Of a stretch of DNA of 64,000 nucleotides, positions 1 through 10,948 are shown piece after piece. A model generated the notes under the pieces. It was not told the DNA's origin. It saw nothing but the letters and a program-made list of their open reading frames with translations, and searched no databases. The DNA lies in NCBI GenBank assembly GCA_963277665.1, contig OY728122.1, positions 2,121,102,024-2,121,166,023 on the forward strand, read 5' to 3'. A program made the position numbers and the translations under genes. The stretch is from Viscum album (Eukaryota > Streptophyta > Magnoliopsida > Santalales > Viscaceae). Each line of letters begins with the position of its first letter. The first letter of the stretch is position 1.

Positions 1-350
1 ATTATAGAAGGATAAGCATCGGTAGACTGGTAATGGTAGCCTTTATATCGGTAAGCTTCATCAGTAGGTGCACATCGGTAATCTCCAATGGTAACCTTTC
101 ATCGGTATGCTTCAGTAGTACCCTTTATCAGTAGGCTTACATCGGTGACCATGTAATGGTAAACTAGTAGCGATAACCTTGTAGCGGTGACCTCTGTAAT
201 GGTGACCTATGTATCAGTGACCTTGTTACGATATCCTTTGTACCAGTGACCTTTTAGCGGTGACCTTTATAGTAGTGACCTCTATAATAGTGACCTCTGT
301 ATCGGTGACCTTTTAATGATATCCTTTATATCGATGACCTCTGTACGTAG
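1..350. repeat. Degenerate minisatellite inside COP1 LTR
   Basis: Imperfect tandem units of about 14-16 bp with the core CGGTGACCT (for example GTAGCGGTGACCTTT) fill this stretch. The same array is present in the other LTR at about 10,370-10,745, so it is a constituent of the LTR, not a locus-specific satellite. Confidence 0.85.
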
Positions 351-552
351 ATAAATTCTACACTGTAAGCTTAACCAATCAAGTAGTGAGATTGATAGTA
401 TATGAATATTACTCTACAGAAATAGGAAACATTAATGAAATATAATTATAATATACATTAATGAAACATAATTAGCATATAATGAAGACATGGTTCTCAC
501 TTAAACAAGATCAAGACATGATTTTGGACAATCAAAACAAGTTTGTCCAACA
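1..552 (-). repeat. COP1 3' LTR (U3 end only; rest outside window)
   Basis: It matches the inner end of the complete LTR at 9,119-10,948, for example the shared stretch beginning ACCAATCAAG at about 375 and 10,770. On the minus strand it starts TGTTGGACAA at 552, directly after a polypurine tract. About 1.28 kb of this LTR should lie left of the window. Confidence 0.85.
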
Positions 553-566
553 ATCCCCCATTTTGG
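553..566 (-). other. COP1 polypurine tract
   Basis: The minus strand reads CCAAAATGGGGGAT directly before the LTR start TGTTGG at 552. The position and the G-run are those of a plus-strand priming site for retrotransposon DNA synthesis. Confidence 0.8.
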
Positions 567-966
567 ATAATCACAAATTATGTTAGTGAACCTTTAGACT
601 TAAGAGTTTTGAATCAAGGTTAAACACATCTTCTAATGTCATCTGTGATGTGAGAATACAAAAAAATTATGGGAGACATTACATTTAGGTCAAAGAAAAT
701 ATAAACACATATAAGTACTTATTTCTTTTAGAGAATTCATGTTTTGAATATTTTATCCTTGATTATCTTCTCCCTCTTTGATATATTCTCCCCTGTAAAT
801 ATACTCCCCCACTTTGTGATTAACAAAAAGACATAAATAACAAGAAGGGAGAAAAGAGAGTGTTTGTAGTAATAAAACAGGAGTACACTATACAAAAAGG
901 GATACAAAAATCCCTACCAACTATGACATTCCACACTCAATCCACATCAGATATACCCATATGATA
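567..966 (-). other. COP1 non-coding tract between extra ORF and PPT
   Basis: AT-rich DNA with no recognisable coding remnant. It holds the 3' untranslated part of COP1 after the extra ORF. I see no further element in it. Confidence 0.5.
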
Positions 967-3094
967 TTAGTACTTGGAAAATAAGGATGAAAGTTCTGAA
1001 GGTGGAGGGATATGCCAAGGGATGGCAGATATCAGTGTATGAGGAGATACAATAGATGCATCAGTAGACCTGTAGTTAGTAGATCTTTGAGGAATCATTA
1101 GGGTCAAACATCTGATGGCCTGGGCAGGAGTCATCATAGGTGCAACACTAGAAGATCCTGAGGCACTAGGGGAAGTAGGAAAATTAGGAGGAACAATTAT
1201 GGGAGTGCATTCCACATGGAGGAAAGGCAAGAGAAGATTCCTGAAGTCCATAATAATACTGCCTCCTCTTTCCATATCCGAAATGAAATAATCCTTATTC
1301 TACATAAATTTCTCTAAATCAAGAGTCGGATCTTGAAGATTACTCACTTGGTCCTTAAATGCATGAGTGATATGTGGAAACCTCATGTTTTTCAATAGTA
1401 ACATGAAGGGGCCATCCATCTAATGCTTTGTTTAGACACTTTTTTAATAGAAGTCAACTTAATCTTTGATGGCTTTCTGATCTTGAGAATCTTACCTTAA
1501 ATAGTTTCCCACAGGGTTATGAATTTTTCTGGTAATTGAAATGACCTGAGAGTTTGAGGTACTAGTACCAGAGATATTTTTGACTTCTTTTCTAACAACT
1601 ATCCTAAAGGCTTCAATATCAACTGGAGGACAGGTGGAAGAAGATGCAGATGCACCCAGAGGTACTATAGAGAAAGCCACAGTCTCCTTAAATGGTTTGG
1701 TCAGCCCACTGATTAGCCTTTTTGCATCATCATCTTGGACATTCACATGTGTTTCCATAGAATTCTTAAAGTACTCAAACATTGTAACCCTTTGCTGAAC
1801 CACACTTTTGACATAGGAAAAGGTCTCTGTCTATCTGAGCCCTTGAATCCATGTAAGAATCTAAGCTGGCAATAGACTGTTTCGCTGATTCCATAGATTC
1901 TACAAAAGTTCTTACCTGATTCTGATATTCCTCGACCTCATTTAACACAGTTGAGTGAGAGGTAGAGACTATCCCTTCCACTACAGATATTACGAATCCT
2001 TGATTTTGAGCTCTTGTTCTTGTTATCTCAATGTTTTGGTCATCAATATACCTCTTAATTTCTAATTTCAAAGACTAAAATTCATCCTTCTTTACATAGT
2101 CTCAAGGTAAAAAAACCACTGGATGCACAATGGTAGTTTCTGAGACAGTAGGAATTAGAGGGCTTTTGATAGGCTGGTCATCTTCAAAATCTCCAAAATC
2201 CATGCCTAAAACCACAAAGCTAGGAGATTATGTCCATTATTCTATTTCATGAGCATAAACAACTGATCTTGTAACAACATGTTCCTCCCCCTCACATGGA
2301 TCATTCTCCCGAACAACAAAATCTATCTCCATCCGACCTCCTTGATCATCTTCATCAACATGAAGGTTCACTGCAACTTCCTCCACATAATCTTCAACAA
2401 CTTCCTGGACAAGTCCATCTATGACGGAATCAAAAACTTCTTCATATCTACTTTCTACCCTTTCTGTATGTCCTATTAAAGGACTAAGACTTAGAAATTC
2501 CTCTTCAATTTCAGCAGCAGCTGGCTCAAGGTCCACATGACTTGATTCAGAGTCCTCATCCTCATTTGAGGTATCTCTAACTTCTCTTAAGACAATTTGA
2601 GCCCCTTCTTCATCACTAGTTTCCTGATCACTATCCCTTAGGGAAACCTCTCTTCTAAGCAGTCTATTTGGTGGGATAGGTTCACCAAAGGATACAGTGT
2701 TAGCATGAGGATTGGAGGGAAGGTCAGGGTCACTCCTATCATCTATAGGAGACTCCTCTCTTTCTTGCACAGTAGCAACTTCCACTTCTTCTACATCTGA
2801 ATAAGCAGGCTCTACTTCATCAGGATTAAGACCAAGGTCTCTCTTATTCTTAGGCCTAGTAGGATGAGTCAAACGATTAAAATCTTTATACACCTTTGTC
2901 TCATCATTCACCCATATTCTCGGCCATAGATTCCAGTTAATCTTCATCAGCTTTCAAATCACTTTGGTGATGCAATGGTTATCTTACACAACAATAGTTT
3001 CTTATTTATCTCCAGCAAATCCTTTCACTTTAAACATAAGAGATATCATCTTATCATGGAATATGGCTTTGGATTTGGAACTAGACATGGTCAT
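967..3094 (-). pseudogene. Broken extra ORF of COP1 (env-like position of Sireviruses)
   Basis: Four minus-strand open pieces lie in a row: 2,237-2,947 (236 codons), 1,775-2,071, 1,492-1,803 and 967-1,275. The frame of the first piece continues upstream through a few stops to an ATG at 3,094, giving an N-terminus beginning MTMSSSKSKA. Together they imply one ancestral ORF of about 2.1 kb, roughly 700 codons. The middle is strongly acidic, rich in E and D around residues 45-230. The next piece looks coiled-coil-like, and the last is rich in S and P. I see no clear membrane segment or signal peptide. Sireviruses often carry an ORF here that is called env-like; this one is placed by position only, and function is unknown. 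It is broken by stops and frameshifts. Confidence 0.6.
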
Positions 3095-3984
3095 ATCTTC
3101 CTACTTAGTCATTAGAAACCTACACAGGTTGATCTTATGTCCATGCTTCAGCAAATATAGTATGAATATGTCTAGATAATTCAAAACAGTGAAGTCCCCT
3201 CTCCTGGGGCATCAAACTTGCTGAATTAAATTGAAAAGAAACTCATATTCTACTGCCATTTCAACAGAAACCACATTACTAAGAATTACATTCCCTATCG
3301 ATTTAGCTAATGATTATTTATAGCATAAGAACTCACAACTGGGAGGAACCACTTTTGAGTAAAAAGAAAAACTTCATTCATGTGGAACCCTCAAACAGTC
3401 TTCCCACTCAGCAGAGGAGAAGCTCACACTTAATCCATTTACTTTGGAAGTCATTTGGTGCTCATCCTCGGACTACTCAAACATCAGATACTCATAAAAA
3501 TCCTTCACTAACTTCGGGTAATAGGGTCCATTGTTTTTTTTCCAAAACATTCAACCCAACTCTAAGCTTCCAGTGCCTTAAGTACTAATGACCGACTCGA
3601 CAGTATCCACTCTGAACATAACTCTTTCTCAACTGCTATTTCCCTTTTTTATAAATGCGGGTTCAAAAACTTTTCCACTGTATGGATGCCACCACTTGAC
3701 TCGGCTCCAGGTCTCTTAGTATCAGACGCGACTCCTTCACCAGCAACCAACAACCTTTTGACTCTTTCCATCTATGTTGAGTGGTTCAGGGTTGCAATCA
3801 AGGTTTAAGTTCTGAGATTTGGGAGCAAATGGTTCGGGACATGATTTGATGTGGATCGAAATGTGATCTGTGTTTTAATTTTATCATTTTGGGATCGAAA
3901 AAATAAATTACATAAAATAAATAAGTATTACAAAGAAAACATTTCAGATTCTGGATGAGAGCACAAAAACACAGTCCCATACTC
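3095..3984 (-). other. COP1 spacer between pol and extra ORF
   Basis: Nearly 0.9 kb without a recognisable coding remnant on the minus strand. It may hold the untranslated leader or splice acceptor of a subgenomic message for the extra ORF, but nothing in the bases proves this. Short plus-strand ORFs here resemble nothing. Confidence 0.4.
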
Positions 3985-4160
3985 AAGTCGTCTATCGGTA
4001 AGGAGGTCCCTGAAAGGTCTAATGGTGAGGTCCTATCTCTAAGGTGTAACAGTGAGGTTCTAACGGTAATGTTCTAACAATGAGGTTATAACGGTAAGGC
4101 TGTAACAGTGAGTTTCTAACGGTAAGGTCCTAACAGTGAGGTTCTAATGGTAAGGTCCTA
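3985..4160. repeat. 14-bp minisatellite just past the COP1 pol stop
   Basis: Alternating imperfect 14-bp units such as CTAACGGTAAGGTC and CTAACAGTGAGGTT occur about ten times. The pol stop codon (4,158-4,160) lies at the edge of the array. The core TAACGGTRA also occurs in the minisatellite of the COP1 LTRs. Confidence 0.8.
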
Positions 4161-4670
4161 ACATTTTACCATACCTAACTCGTGTTTGATGTAATTTAAC
4201 TTCTCAGAATTCAAATTATTTGTGAACATATCAGCCAGATGGAGATTAGTACATATGAATTCAAGAGTGATATCACCTATTTGATAATGATCTCTCAAGA
4301 AGTGATGTCTTACATAAATATTCTTTTTCCTAGCATGAGATAATGGATTTTCAGAGATATTAATAGCACTTGTGTTTTAAAAGTTTTGGGAGATATGTTT
4401 GAATTGATATCCATAGTCTTGTAAAGTGTGTTTCATCCAAAGAATTTGAGCACTACAACTACCAGCAGCTATACATTCAGCCTCGCCTATAGATAATGCA
4501 AAAGAATTATGTTTCCTACTACACCATGATACTAGTGACTTTCCGAAAATGTAACAGGTTCCAAAGATGATTTTTATGTATAACTTTCAACCAGAAAAGT
4601 CATCATCTGAATAACTAATTAAATCAAACAGCTGTCCTCTTAGATTAAATAGTCCTACATTTATAGTATA
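4158..4670 (-). pseudogene. pol: COP1 RNase H domain, degenerate
   Basis: The minus-strand translation shows the copia RNase H pattern: SYSDDDFSG near 4,585, LVSWCSRKHNSFALSIGEAE in the middle, and HELGMVKC just before a TAG at 4,158. In a live enzyme this domain removes the RNA template during reverse transcription. The first acidic site and the Glu are visible, but the position that is normally C-D before NTSAI reads as a stop, so the third catalytic Asp is lost. A further stop separates it from RT at 4,671. The end of the domain coincides with the end of pol. Confidence 0.8.
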
Positions 4671-5715
4671 CTAGAGATATTTGAAAATCCTTTTAACATC
4701 ATTGAAATGATACTCTTCGGGATTTGATTGGAAATGAGCACACATGCATACACTGAACATAATATCAGGCCTGTTATCTCTAAGGTAGATCATACTCCCG
4801 ATCATACCTCTGTAGTTGGTTTGATCTACTGGTTCACCAGTTTCATCAGCATCCAACTTACATGTGGTACTCATAGGTGTAGCACTACCTTTACTACTAT
4901 CTAAACCAAAAAATTTTAAATGATTCTTAGTATATTTAGTTTTATTTAAAATAATACCATTTTTATTTTGAAAAATATGAAATCCAAGGAAAAATTTATG
5001 TTCTCCCAATAAACTCATTTCAAATTCATCTTGCATCATTTTTGAAAAATCAGTACATAAAGAATTTTTAGAAGATCCAAAAATTATATCATCCACATAA
5101 ATTTTCACTATAAAAACATCTTTGGAAATCCTTTTAATAAACAAAGTTGGATCTGCTATTCCATTTGTAAAACCTTTTGAAATAAGAAAAGAGATGAGCC
5201 TATCATACCAAGCTCTTGGAGCTTGTTTTAGACCATATAAAACTTTTGAAAGATTAAAAAAATGATTTGTAAAATGGGGATTTGTAAAACCAGGGGGTTG
5301 TTCAAAAAATACATATTCAACTATATACCCATTAAAAAATTCACTCTTGACATCCATTTGATAAATTTTGAAATTCAGATGAGCTGCATACGCAAGTAGT
5401 ATCCTAATGGCTTCTAACCTTGCTACAGGAGAAAAGTTTTCCTCACAGTCTATTCCTTCCTCTAGACTATATCCTTGTGCAACTAACCTGACTTTGTTTC
5501 TAACTATATTTCTAGACTCATCAACTTTGTTCCTAAAAAACCATTTAGTTCCTATTGTCAATGTGTCCTTTGGTCTTTCGACTAGTTCCCAGACATTGTT
5601 TCTTTCAAACCAATTCAATTCTTCTTGTATAGACATCCCCCAAAATTCATCACTGATTGCATCATTGATATTTTTAGGTTCAAGCTGTGAAAGAAAAGCT
5701 TTATGTTCTACCTAG
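4671..5715 (-). pseudogene. pol: COP1 reverse transcriptase, best-preserved coding piece
   Basis: An open stretch of 321 codons (5,636-4,671) covers nearly the whole copia RT (RVT_2 family). It begins [14 protein letters not shown]. The first catalytic Asp is at residue 95 in [11 protein letters not shown] and the YVDDIIFGS motif at residues 180-188, with [15 protein letters not shown] before it. Both catalytic sites look intact. In the live element this part of the Gag-Pol polyprotein copies the element RNA inside virus-like particles. The open frame is bounded by decay rather than real start and stop codons: the ATG is internal to pol, and the terminal stop replaces a codon of the RT to RNase H linker. 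Upstream (to about 5,715) the same domain continues through breaks. Confidence 0.92.
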
Positions 5716-5903
5716 TTTTTCAGAGAAGCTCTAGTTTGTGTTCCTCAATTTAAATCACCTACTAAAGCATATAAAGGATAATTCTTGAGAGTTCTAATAC
5801 ATCTAGAAAGAGATGAACTAGACTCTTCATGGTTATCTATAGGTTCAGTCTCAACATGGGAAGATTCTAGAAGATTCCCAGAACTGGTTACTTTCATAGA
5901 GGA
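5716..5903 (-). pseudogene. pol: COP1 integrase to RT linker, degenerate
   Basis: A short poorly conserved linker between the integrase C-terminal part and RT, with several stops. This position is variable in all copia elements, so nothing beyond its place can be read. Confidence 0.4.
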
Positions 5904-7022
5904 TTAACTATCATTATCATTAAGGTCCAGAATTGACATATTTTCCTCAGGATATTCAAGAGAGGTTTTGGGTTCATGTGGATCAGTCTCATAAAATTGG
6001 ACGTGAACATATTCTTCCCCACATTTGGTTCTCTTATTGAATACTGTATAGGCTTTACATGTGATTGAGTAACCTAGGAAAATTCCTTCATCACTTTTGG
6101 AGGAAAACTTGTCAAGATTTTCCTTAGTGTTAAGGATAAATACTTTGTAACCAAAAACTCTAAAGTAATTAAACTTGGGATTCCTATTGTTCCAAAGCTC
6201 ATAAGGGGTTTTCTTAAGAACAGGTCTAATAAAAACTCTATTGATGGTATAACAACCTGAATTTACAGATTCAGCCAAAAAATAAATAGGTAAATTATAC
6301 TCATTGAGCATTGTCCTAGAAATTTCTTGAAGGGTCCTATTTCTTCTTTCTACAACTCCATCCTACTAAGGTGTTCTAGGAGTAGAGAAATTGTGACTAT
6401 AGACATGGTGTGAAGAATAAGATTCAAACTCTTGATTTTCAAACTCACGACCATGATCACTTCTCAAGGTGTTAATTCTAAGTCCACTAAGGTTTTCTAC
6501 AGACTTGGAGTATTTGATAGAATAAGAACAAAATTCACTTTTGTGAGCTAGAAAGTATACCCAAGTGTAACTAGAAAAATCATCTACGAGAACATAAACA
6601 TTGTTCTTCCCATTTAAACTTGAAACTCTTGATGTTCTAAACAAGTCCATGTGAACCAACTCAAGTGGTTGAGAAGTAGAATATTATTTCTTATGTTTGA
6701 AAGAAACTTTGTGTTGTTTTCCCTTTTGACAAGGATTACACACTTTGTTAAGTTGGAATTCCAGTTTAGGTAAGTCTCTAACTAAAATTTTCCTAGCCAG
6801 TTTCCTATGTGAATGCACATTTTAGTGTCCTAATCTTCTATACCACAACCAGAATTCCTTATGAAACACATTTAAACAAGAAACATTTTTCTTAGCTAAA
6901 TAATCTAAATCAACAACATATACATTTTCATTTCTACAGTCAGTGAATACTAAATAATTTTCAGAATTAAAAACATTAGATGAATAATTTTCAAAATTGA
7001 CATTAAAACCATCATCACACAA
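5904..7022 (-). pseudogene. pol: COP1 integrase with GAG-pre-integrase segment
   Basis: Three minus-strand pieces follow in order. The GAG-pre-integrase piece (7,022-6,822) ends in WYRRLGH. A zinc-binding pair CNPCQKGKQHK lies near 6,720. The core (6,659-6,366 and 6,311-5,904) shows the three catalytic positions: Asp in LVHMDLF, Asp in LRSDHGREFEN and Glu in DGVVERRNRT. The enzyme inserts element cDNA into the chromosome. Damage includes His to Tyr in the first zinc ligand, and two adjacent TAG codons just before DGVVERR where copia elements usually have two Gln codons, consistent with C-to-T decay of CAG CAG. The C-terminal part keeps the typical YELWNNRNP and FGYKVFI blocks. Confidence 0.88.
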
Positions 7023-7049
7023 CTGAGAGATACTATTTTGATTGTACTT

Positions 7050-7265
7050 TAATCCATCAACAAAAAGTAATTTGGAAATTACTACAGTATCAGGGTTTCC
7101 AATTTAGCCAAAGACGACGATTTTTCCCTTTGCACTGTCACCAAAAGTTACATGCCCACCATCAACTTTGATTAGACTCTTGAAGAATGAATAATCTCCG
7201 GTCATATGTCTTGAAAATCCACTATCCAAGTACCACAAAGTTTTATAGGAACCCTTTAGGAAAAA
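7050..7265 (-). pseudogene. pol: COP1 aspartic protease remnant
   Basis: The minus strand encodes WYLDSGFSRHMTGDYSFF with the active-site triad D-S-G at 7,219-7,230, then GGHVTFGDSAKGKI, as in copia proteases that cut the Gag-Pol polyprotein. It lies between gag and integrase as expected. An in-frame stop occurs downstream before IGNPDTV. Confidence 0.8.
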
Positions 7266-8991
7266 TCCCTCTAAAACAGATTAGGCATTGAGTAACATTG
7301 GTACCCAGATTTTCTTGGGTCTTGAGTGGTTTTCAAGTAAAACATTAGGAACCCTGACTTGTCTCACATATTTCCTATAATCAACAGATATATTTTAAGA
7401 CATAAACTCTTTATTTGGACCTTTAGATTTTTTTTTTCATTAAATGGTGTAGAACTTGAACTAGCTGTGAATTTTCCAGATTTTGGAATAAATTTAGTTT
7501 TAATGATCCTTCTCTGTCCTGGATGATATCCTAGAACAGTTGTATATTTTGGGGAAATCTTTTTTCCTAGTAACTGATTCAAGGAATCTCTACCGATAGT
7601 AAACTTCTCAAGTTATCTCTTTAATTGCTCATTTGATATTTTGAGTTCAGTGTTTTCTTTTAACATCTGAGCACACTTTTCCTTTTCAATATCCAGATCA
7701 GATTTGTAATTAGCATTTAGAGCATGTTGTCTTTTCAATAATTTATATTTATCCTTGAGCTCAATAAAGGTATCCTCAACCATTCCACATTATTCAAATA
7801 ATACATCCTTTGTCATATTTTCTTCATTGTTTGATTCACATTCATTCTCAGAATAATAAGCATTTTTTATAGGATAATTAAGTGTTAAGTCAGATGTTTC
7901 TATCATGAAACATAGGTTCGCAAGTTTGTTCTTCTCAACATCAGGAGTGTGAGATCCACTTGAGCTATCTTCTGAAGTGCTCCAGGTGGATTTTATATCC
8001 TTTTTATATCCTTTTCCCCTGTCTTTATATTTCTTCTTAAATTTCAGCTTGGGGTAGTCTGCCTTTACATGACATTTTCGTTTTCACTCATAGTAGATTA
8101 TTTCATTTGAGTTGTCATTCCATTTTCTATCTTTCTTCCATTGTCCTTTACTGTAATACTTTCCCTCGTAGTTTGACTTCCTAAATAATTTCTTATTTCA
8201 GTATAACTTTTTAACCTTCTAGCAAGATGATCCATCTCCTTATCACTGTCTGAATATGATTCTTCACTAGTGGAACTACCTAAATAAACTTGAAAATTTT
8301 CTTTGTCTTTTCACTTTGAGGTAGTAGTCTAAAATTATACTGACTTCTTCCTTGGTTCCTCATCTACCTCTTGATTCACCTTAAGGTCTTCTTCATACAT
8401 CATAAGCTTTCCAATTAGTTCCTTTACTGGTAGTTTACCTATGTCACAAGATTCTCAGATAGAAACAGAAGTTCATCTCCACCTGTCAGGTAGGCATCGA
8501 AGGATTCTCTTGATTTGGTCCTTGCTGTCCACTGGTTTTCCAAGCAGACTCATAGTATTCACTATTTCATTGAACCCAAGATACATTTAAGAAATAAGTT
8601 CATCATGATTCATTTTAAAATTATCATATTTAATAGTATATGTATTTAATCTCATTTCCTTGACGTTATATGTTCCCTCATGAGAAATAGCTAAAGTATT
8701 TCATATTTCATATAAAATTTTACAAGAAGATATTCTATTGAATTTCTCTTCACCTAGAGAACAGAACAAGGAATTCATTGATTTATAGTTATTATTACAT
8801 GCGTCTTTAGTCAACTAAGACCACGTGTCCCTAGTTATAGCATGCAATACATGTTGTTCTTCAATTGTGTCCCAGATTTCAGGTCTCATGCTCTCTAGAT
8901 ACATTTTCATTTTTAATTTCCACTGAGCAAAGTTATTACCATTAAAGAAAGGTGGCCTGTTAGTAGCAGCACCCTCAACTCTAGTTTCCAT
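7266..8991 (-). pseudogene. gag: COP1 gag with eroded zinc knuckle
   Basis: The ATG at 8,991 opens METRVEGAATNRPPFFNGNN, followed by FAQWKLKMKMYLESM, the usual start of plant copia Gag (UBN2-type). The frame stops at 8,815 and is broken further on. A nucleic-acid-binding knuckle lies at about 8,056-8,095, but two of its Cys are Tyr and one is a stop; only His remains. Downstream is a basic lysine-rich stretch and a serine-rich acidic stretch. Gag forms the particle that packages element RNA. This start was chosen because it is the first ATG after the PBS and matches the family's N-terminus. Confidence 0.8.
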
Positions 8992-9104
8992 AGTTAATTA
9001 GAATTTAAAGAACTAAAAATTTAGATATGGCAAAAATTTTAATATCATTAAGATACAACTAAAATCACAGTTGAAAATAATTTGAACACATGAAATAAAA
9101 ACAA

Positions 9105-9116
9105 CCTTTGATACCA
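9105..9116 (-). other. COP1 primer-binding site
   Basis: The minus strand reads TGGTATCAAAGG, one base from the TGGTATCAGAGG type complementary to initiator tRNA-Met. It lies two bases after the LTR end (CA at 9,119-9,120 on the minus strand). Confidence 0.85.
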
Positions 9117-9118
9117 AA

Positions 9119-10948
9119 TGTTTGTCGGAGTGGATACCTAAGAGGGGGGGGATTGGGTTCCAATTAAAATTTCTATTAAAAACACTATGATTAAAATACC
9201 CCAATTAAAACTAGTCCAGTTAATTAAGGCAGTAAAAATATAAATGTTTAATTGATCAAAAAGTTTCTCTAAGGTTGATTAGTCCTTAGTTGAATCACTG
9301 TAATCACTAATTCAAATTTTGAAAAAGGTTTACTAAATTAAGCATATATACATACTAAAAAAAACAAACTATCAAAGTAAATGTAAAAACAATTTTCTGT
9401 CTTTGAAAAAAATTAGAAATAGGTAAAATAAAACAGAGTAAATGAGGATTTTCACAGCAATGTAAACAAGAGGTTTAATCTCAAGACAAGACCTAATCCT
9501 CTCCACTTGGTGATCACCTACAACAAAGAAGTTTATATTAATAAATTTGATACATAGACTATATTGGGCTTTGCAACAGTTTTCACAAATTGTCCAGGGT
9601 TCAGACCCTCTACCACTGTTCTTCATGGGAAATACAAACAACACAGACCACACACAGTCTCTTCCATAATTATACGTGTGAAATGAAAGTAGGTGAAGTT
9701 TGATGTGAGGATATTCAGTATCCTCGAGTTCAAGAAAATGAGATACTGTGTTCAATAGATTGAAAAACTTCTCAGAAATGTAACAGAAAGAAACACAATA
9801 GATAAATTAAGATGAGAAAGAGTTTAGAAGGCTCTATGTTTTTTAGTTTAGCTATTGACTCCTTGGAATGAGAAATGTTGATGTTCGATTCAATCTCTCT
9901 AAGTTGTTTCCAAAACAGAGTATCGAAACTCCAGGTTCTATATTTCAGTGTTATGATTCTGATGTTGACCAAGAGTTGATGAAGCACAGAAGGCATAAGA
10001 GAGTTTTTCCCAAAATAATCTTCGTGATGCTCGTGGGTTCAGAGTATTAGTGCGGGATAGTTCTTCTTTGATCTAGCAAGTAAGCTCTGTAGCACTTCGT
10101 ATGAAACCCTTCTCTTCATGCGCATGTGTATCTCTTGTATTTTCACCCCACTACGTACATATCTTCATATGCCACTCTTCTCTTATTTTATTTGAGGTCT
10201 GACAATGGGAATGAGTAGATCATGTGCATGATTTATCGTACCTCGTATTGTCCATGGTATTGTGTCCGGAAACATTTACAATCAGGATTAATTAATTTCA
10301 GATCATTTATTTTATCAAATATGACCATTAGAAAAATATTGATAAATTGAAAAAGTATGGAAGGAAAAGTTTCAGTAGACTGGTAACGATAGCCTTTATA
10401 TCATTAGGCTTCATCAGTAGGTGCACATCGGCAATCTCCAACTGTAACCTTTCATCGGTACGCTTTAGCGGTGACCTTTATCAGTAGGCTTACATCGGTG
10501 ACCATGTAATGGTAACCTAGTAGCGGTAACCTTGTAGTGGGAAACTGTGTAGCGGTAACCTCTATAACAGTGACTTCTGTAACGATGACCTCTGTATCGG
10601 TGACCCTGTAATGATATCCTTTGTAGCGGTGACCTTGTAGCGGTGACCTTTGTAGCGGTGACCTCTGTATCGGTGACCTCGGTATCAGTGACCTTGTAAC
10701 GATATCCTTTATTCTGGTGACCTTGTAGCGGTGACCTCTGTACTTAGATAAATTATTCACTATAAGCTTAACCAATCAAGCAGTGAGATTGAGAGTATAT
10801 GAATATTACTCTGTAGAAATAGGAATCATTAATGTAACATAATTAGTACTGAAATTAAGGAAACATAATTAGCACAGAATGAAGATTTGGATCTCACATA
10901 AACAAGATCAAAACATGATTTGGGATTGTCAAAACTAGCGAGCCAACA
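9119..10948 (-). repeat. COP1 5' LTR, complete (about 1.83 kb)
   Basis: On the minus strand it starts TGTTGGCTCG at 10,948 and ends CCGACAAACA at 9,119. The end carries the C-rich tract (plus strand AGAGGGGGGGGAT at about 9,142) that is common near the ends of such copia LTRs. It contains the minisatellite shared with the left LTR. Small ORFs inside have no recognisable product. The five bases after 10,948 (AAAAT) would be half of the target-site duplication; the other half is off the window. Confidence 0.85.
10370..10745. repeat. Degenerate minisatellite inside COP1 5' LTR
   Basis: Counterpart of the array at 1-350: units such as GTAGCGGTGACCTTT and GTATCGGTGACCTCT, 14-16 bp long. Because many units are 15 bp, one frame stays open and gives an artefactual 107-codon repetitive ORF on the minus strand. 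Confidence 0.85.

Larger units (their letters stand above)
1..10948 (-). mobile_element. COP1: Ty1/copia LTR retrotransposon, Sirevirus-like, left end outside window
   Basis: Read on the minus strand, the order is LTR (9,119-10,948), PBS, gag, protease, integrase, reverse transcriptase, RNase H, an extra ORF, PPT, then the second LTR (cut by the window edge at 1-552). Integrase before RT is the copia order. A long LTR of about 1.83 kb and a 3.6 kb tract between RNase H and the 3' LTR that carries an extra ORF resemble the Sirevirus (SIRE/Maximus) lineage; that placement is inference. Every coding segment except RT has stops or frameshifts, so the copy is dead. After the minisatellite the two LTRs match at roughly nine in ten bases by eye, making it younger than its AT-rich neighbours. 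The right end abuts CHR-A LTR sequence, so it probably inserted there. Confidence 0.9.

Noticed and set aside
967..3094. Endogenous pararetrovirus or true retroviral envelope
   Set aside because: The surrounding pol is copia in order and sequence; no signal peptide or membrane segment is visible in the extra ORF.
10452..10775. Minus-strand ORF of 107 codons with R-S-P-L-Q type repeats
   Set aside because: It is the translation of the COP1 LTR minisatellite; units of about 15 bp keep one frame open.
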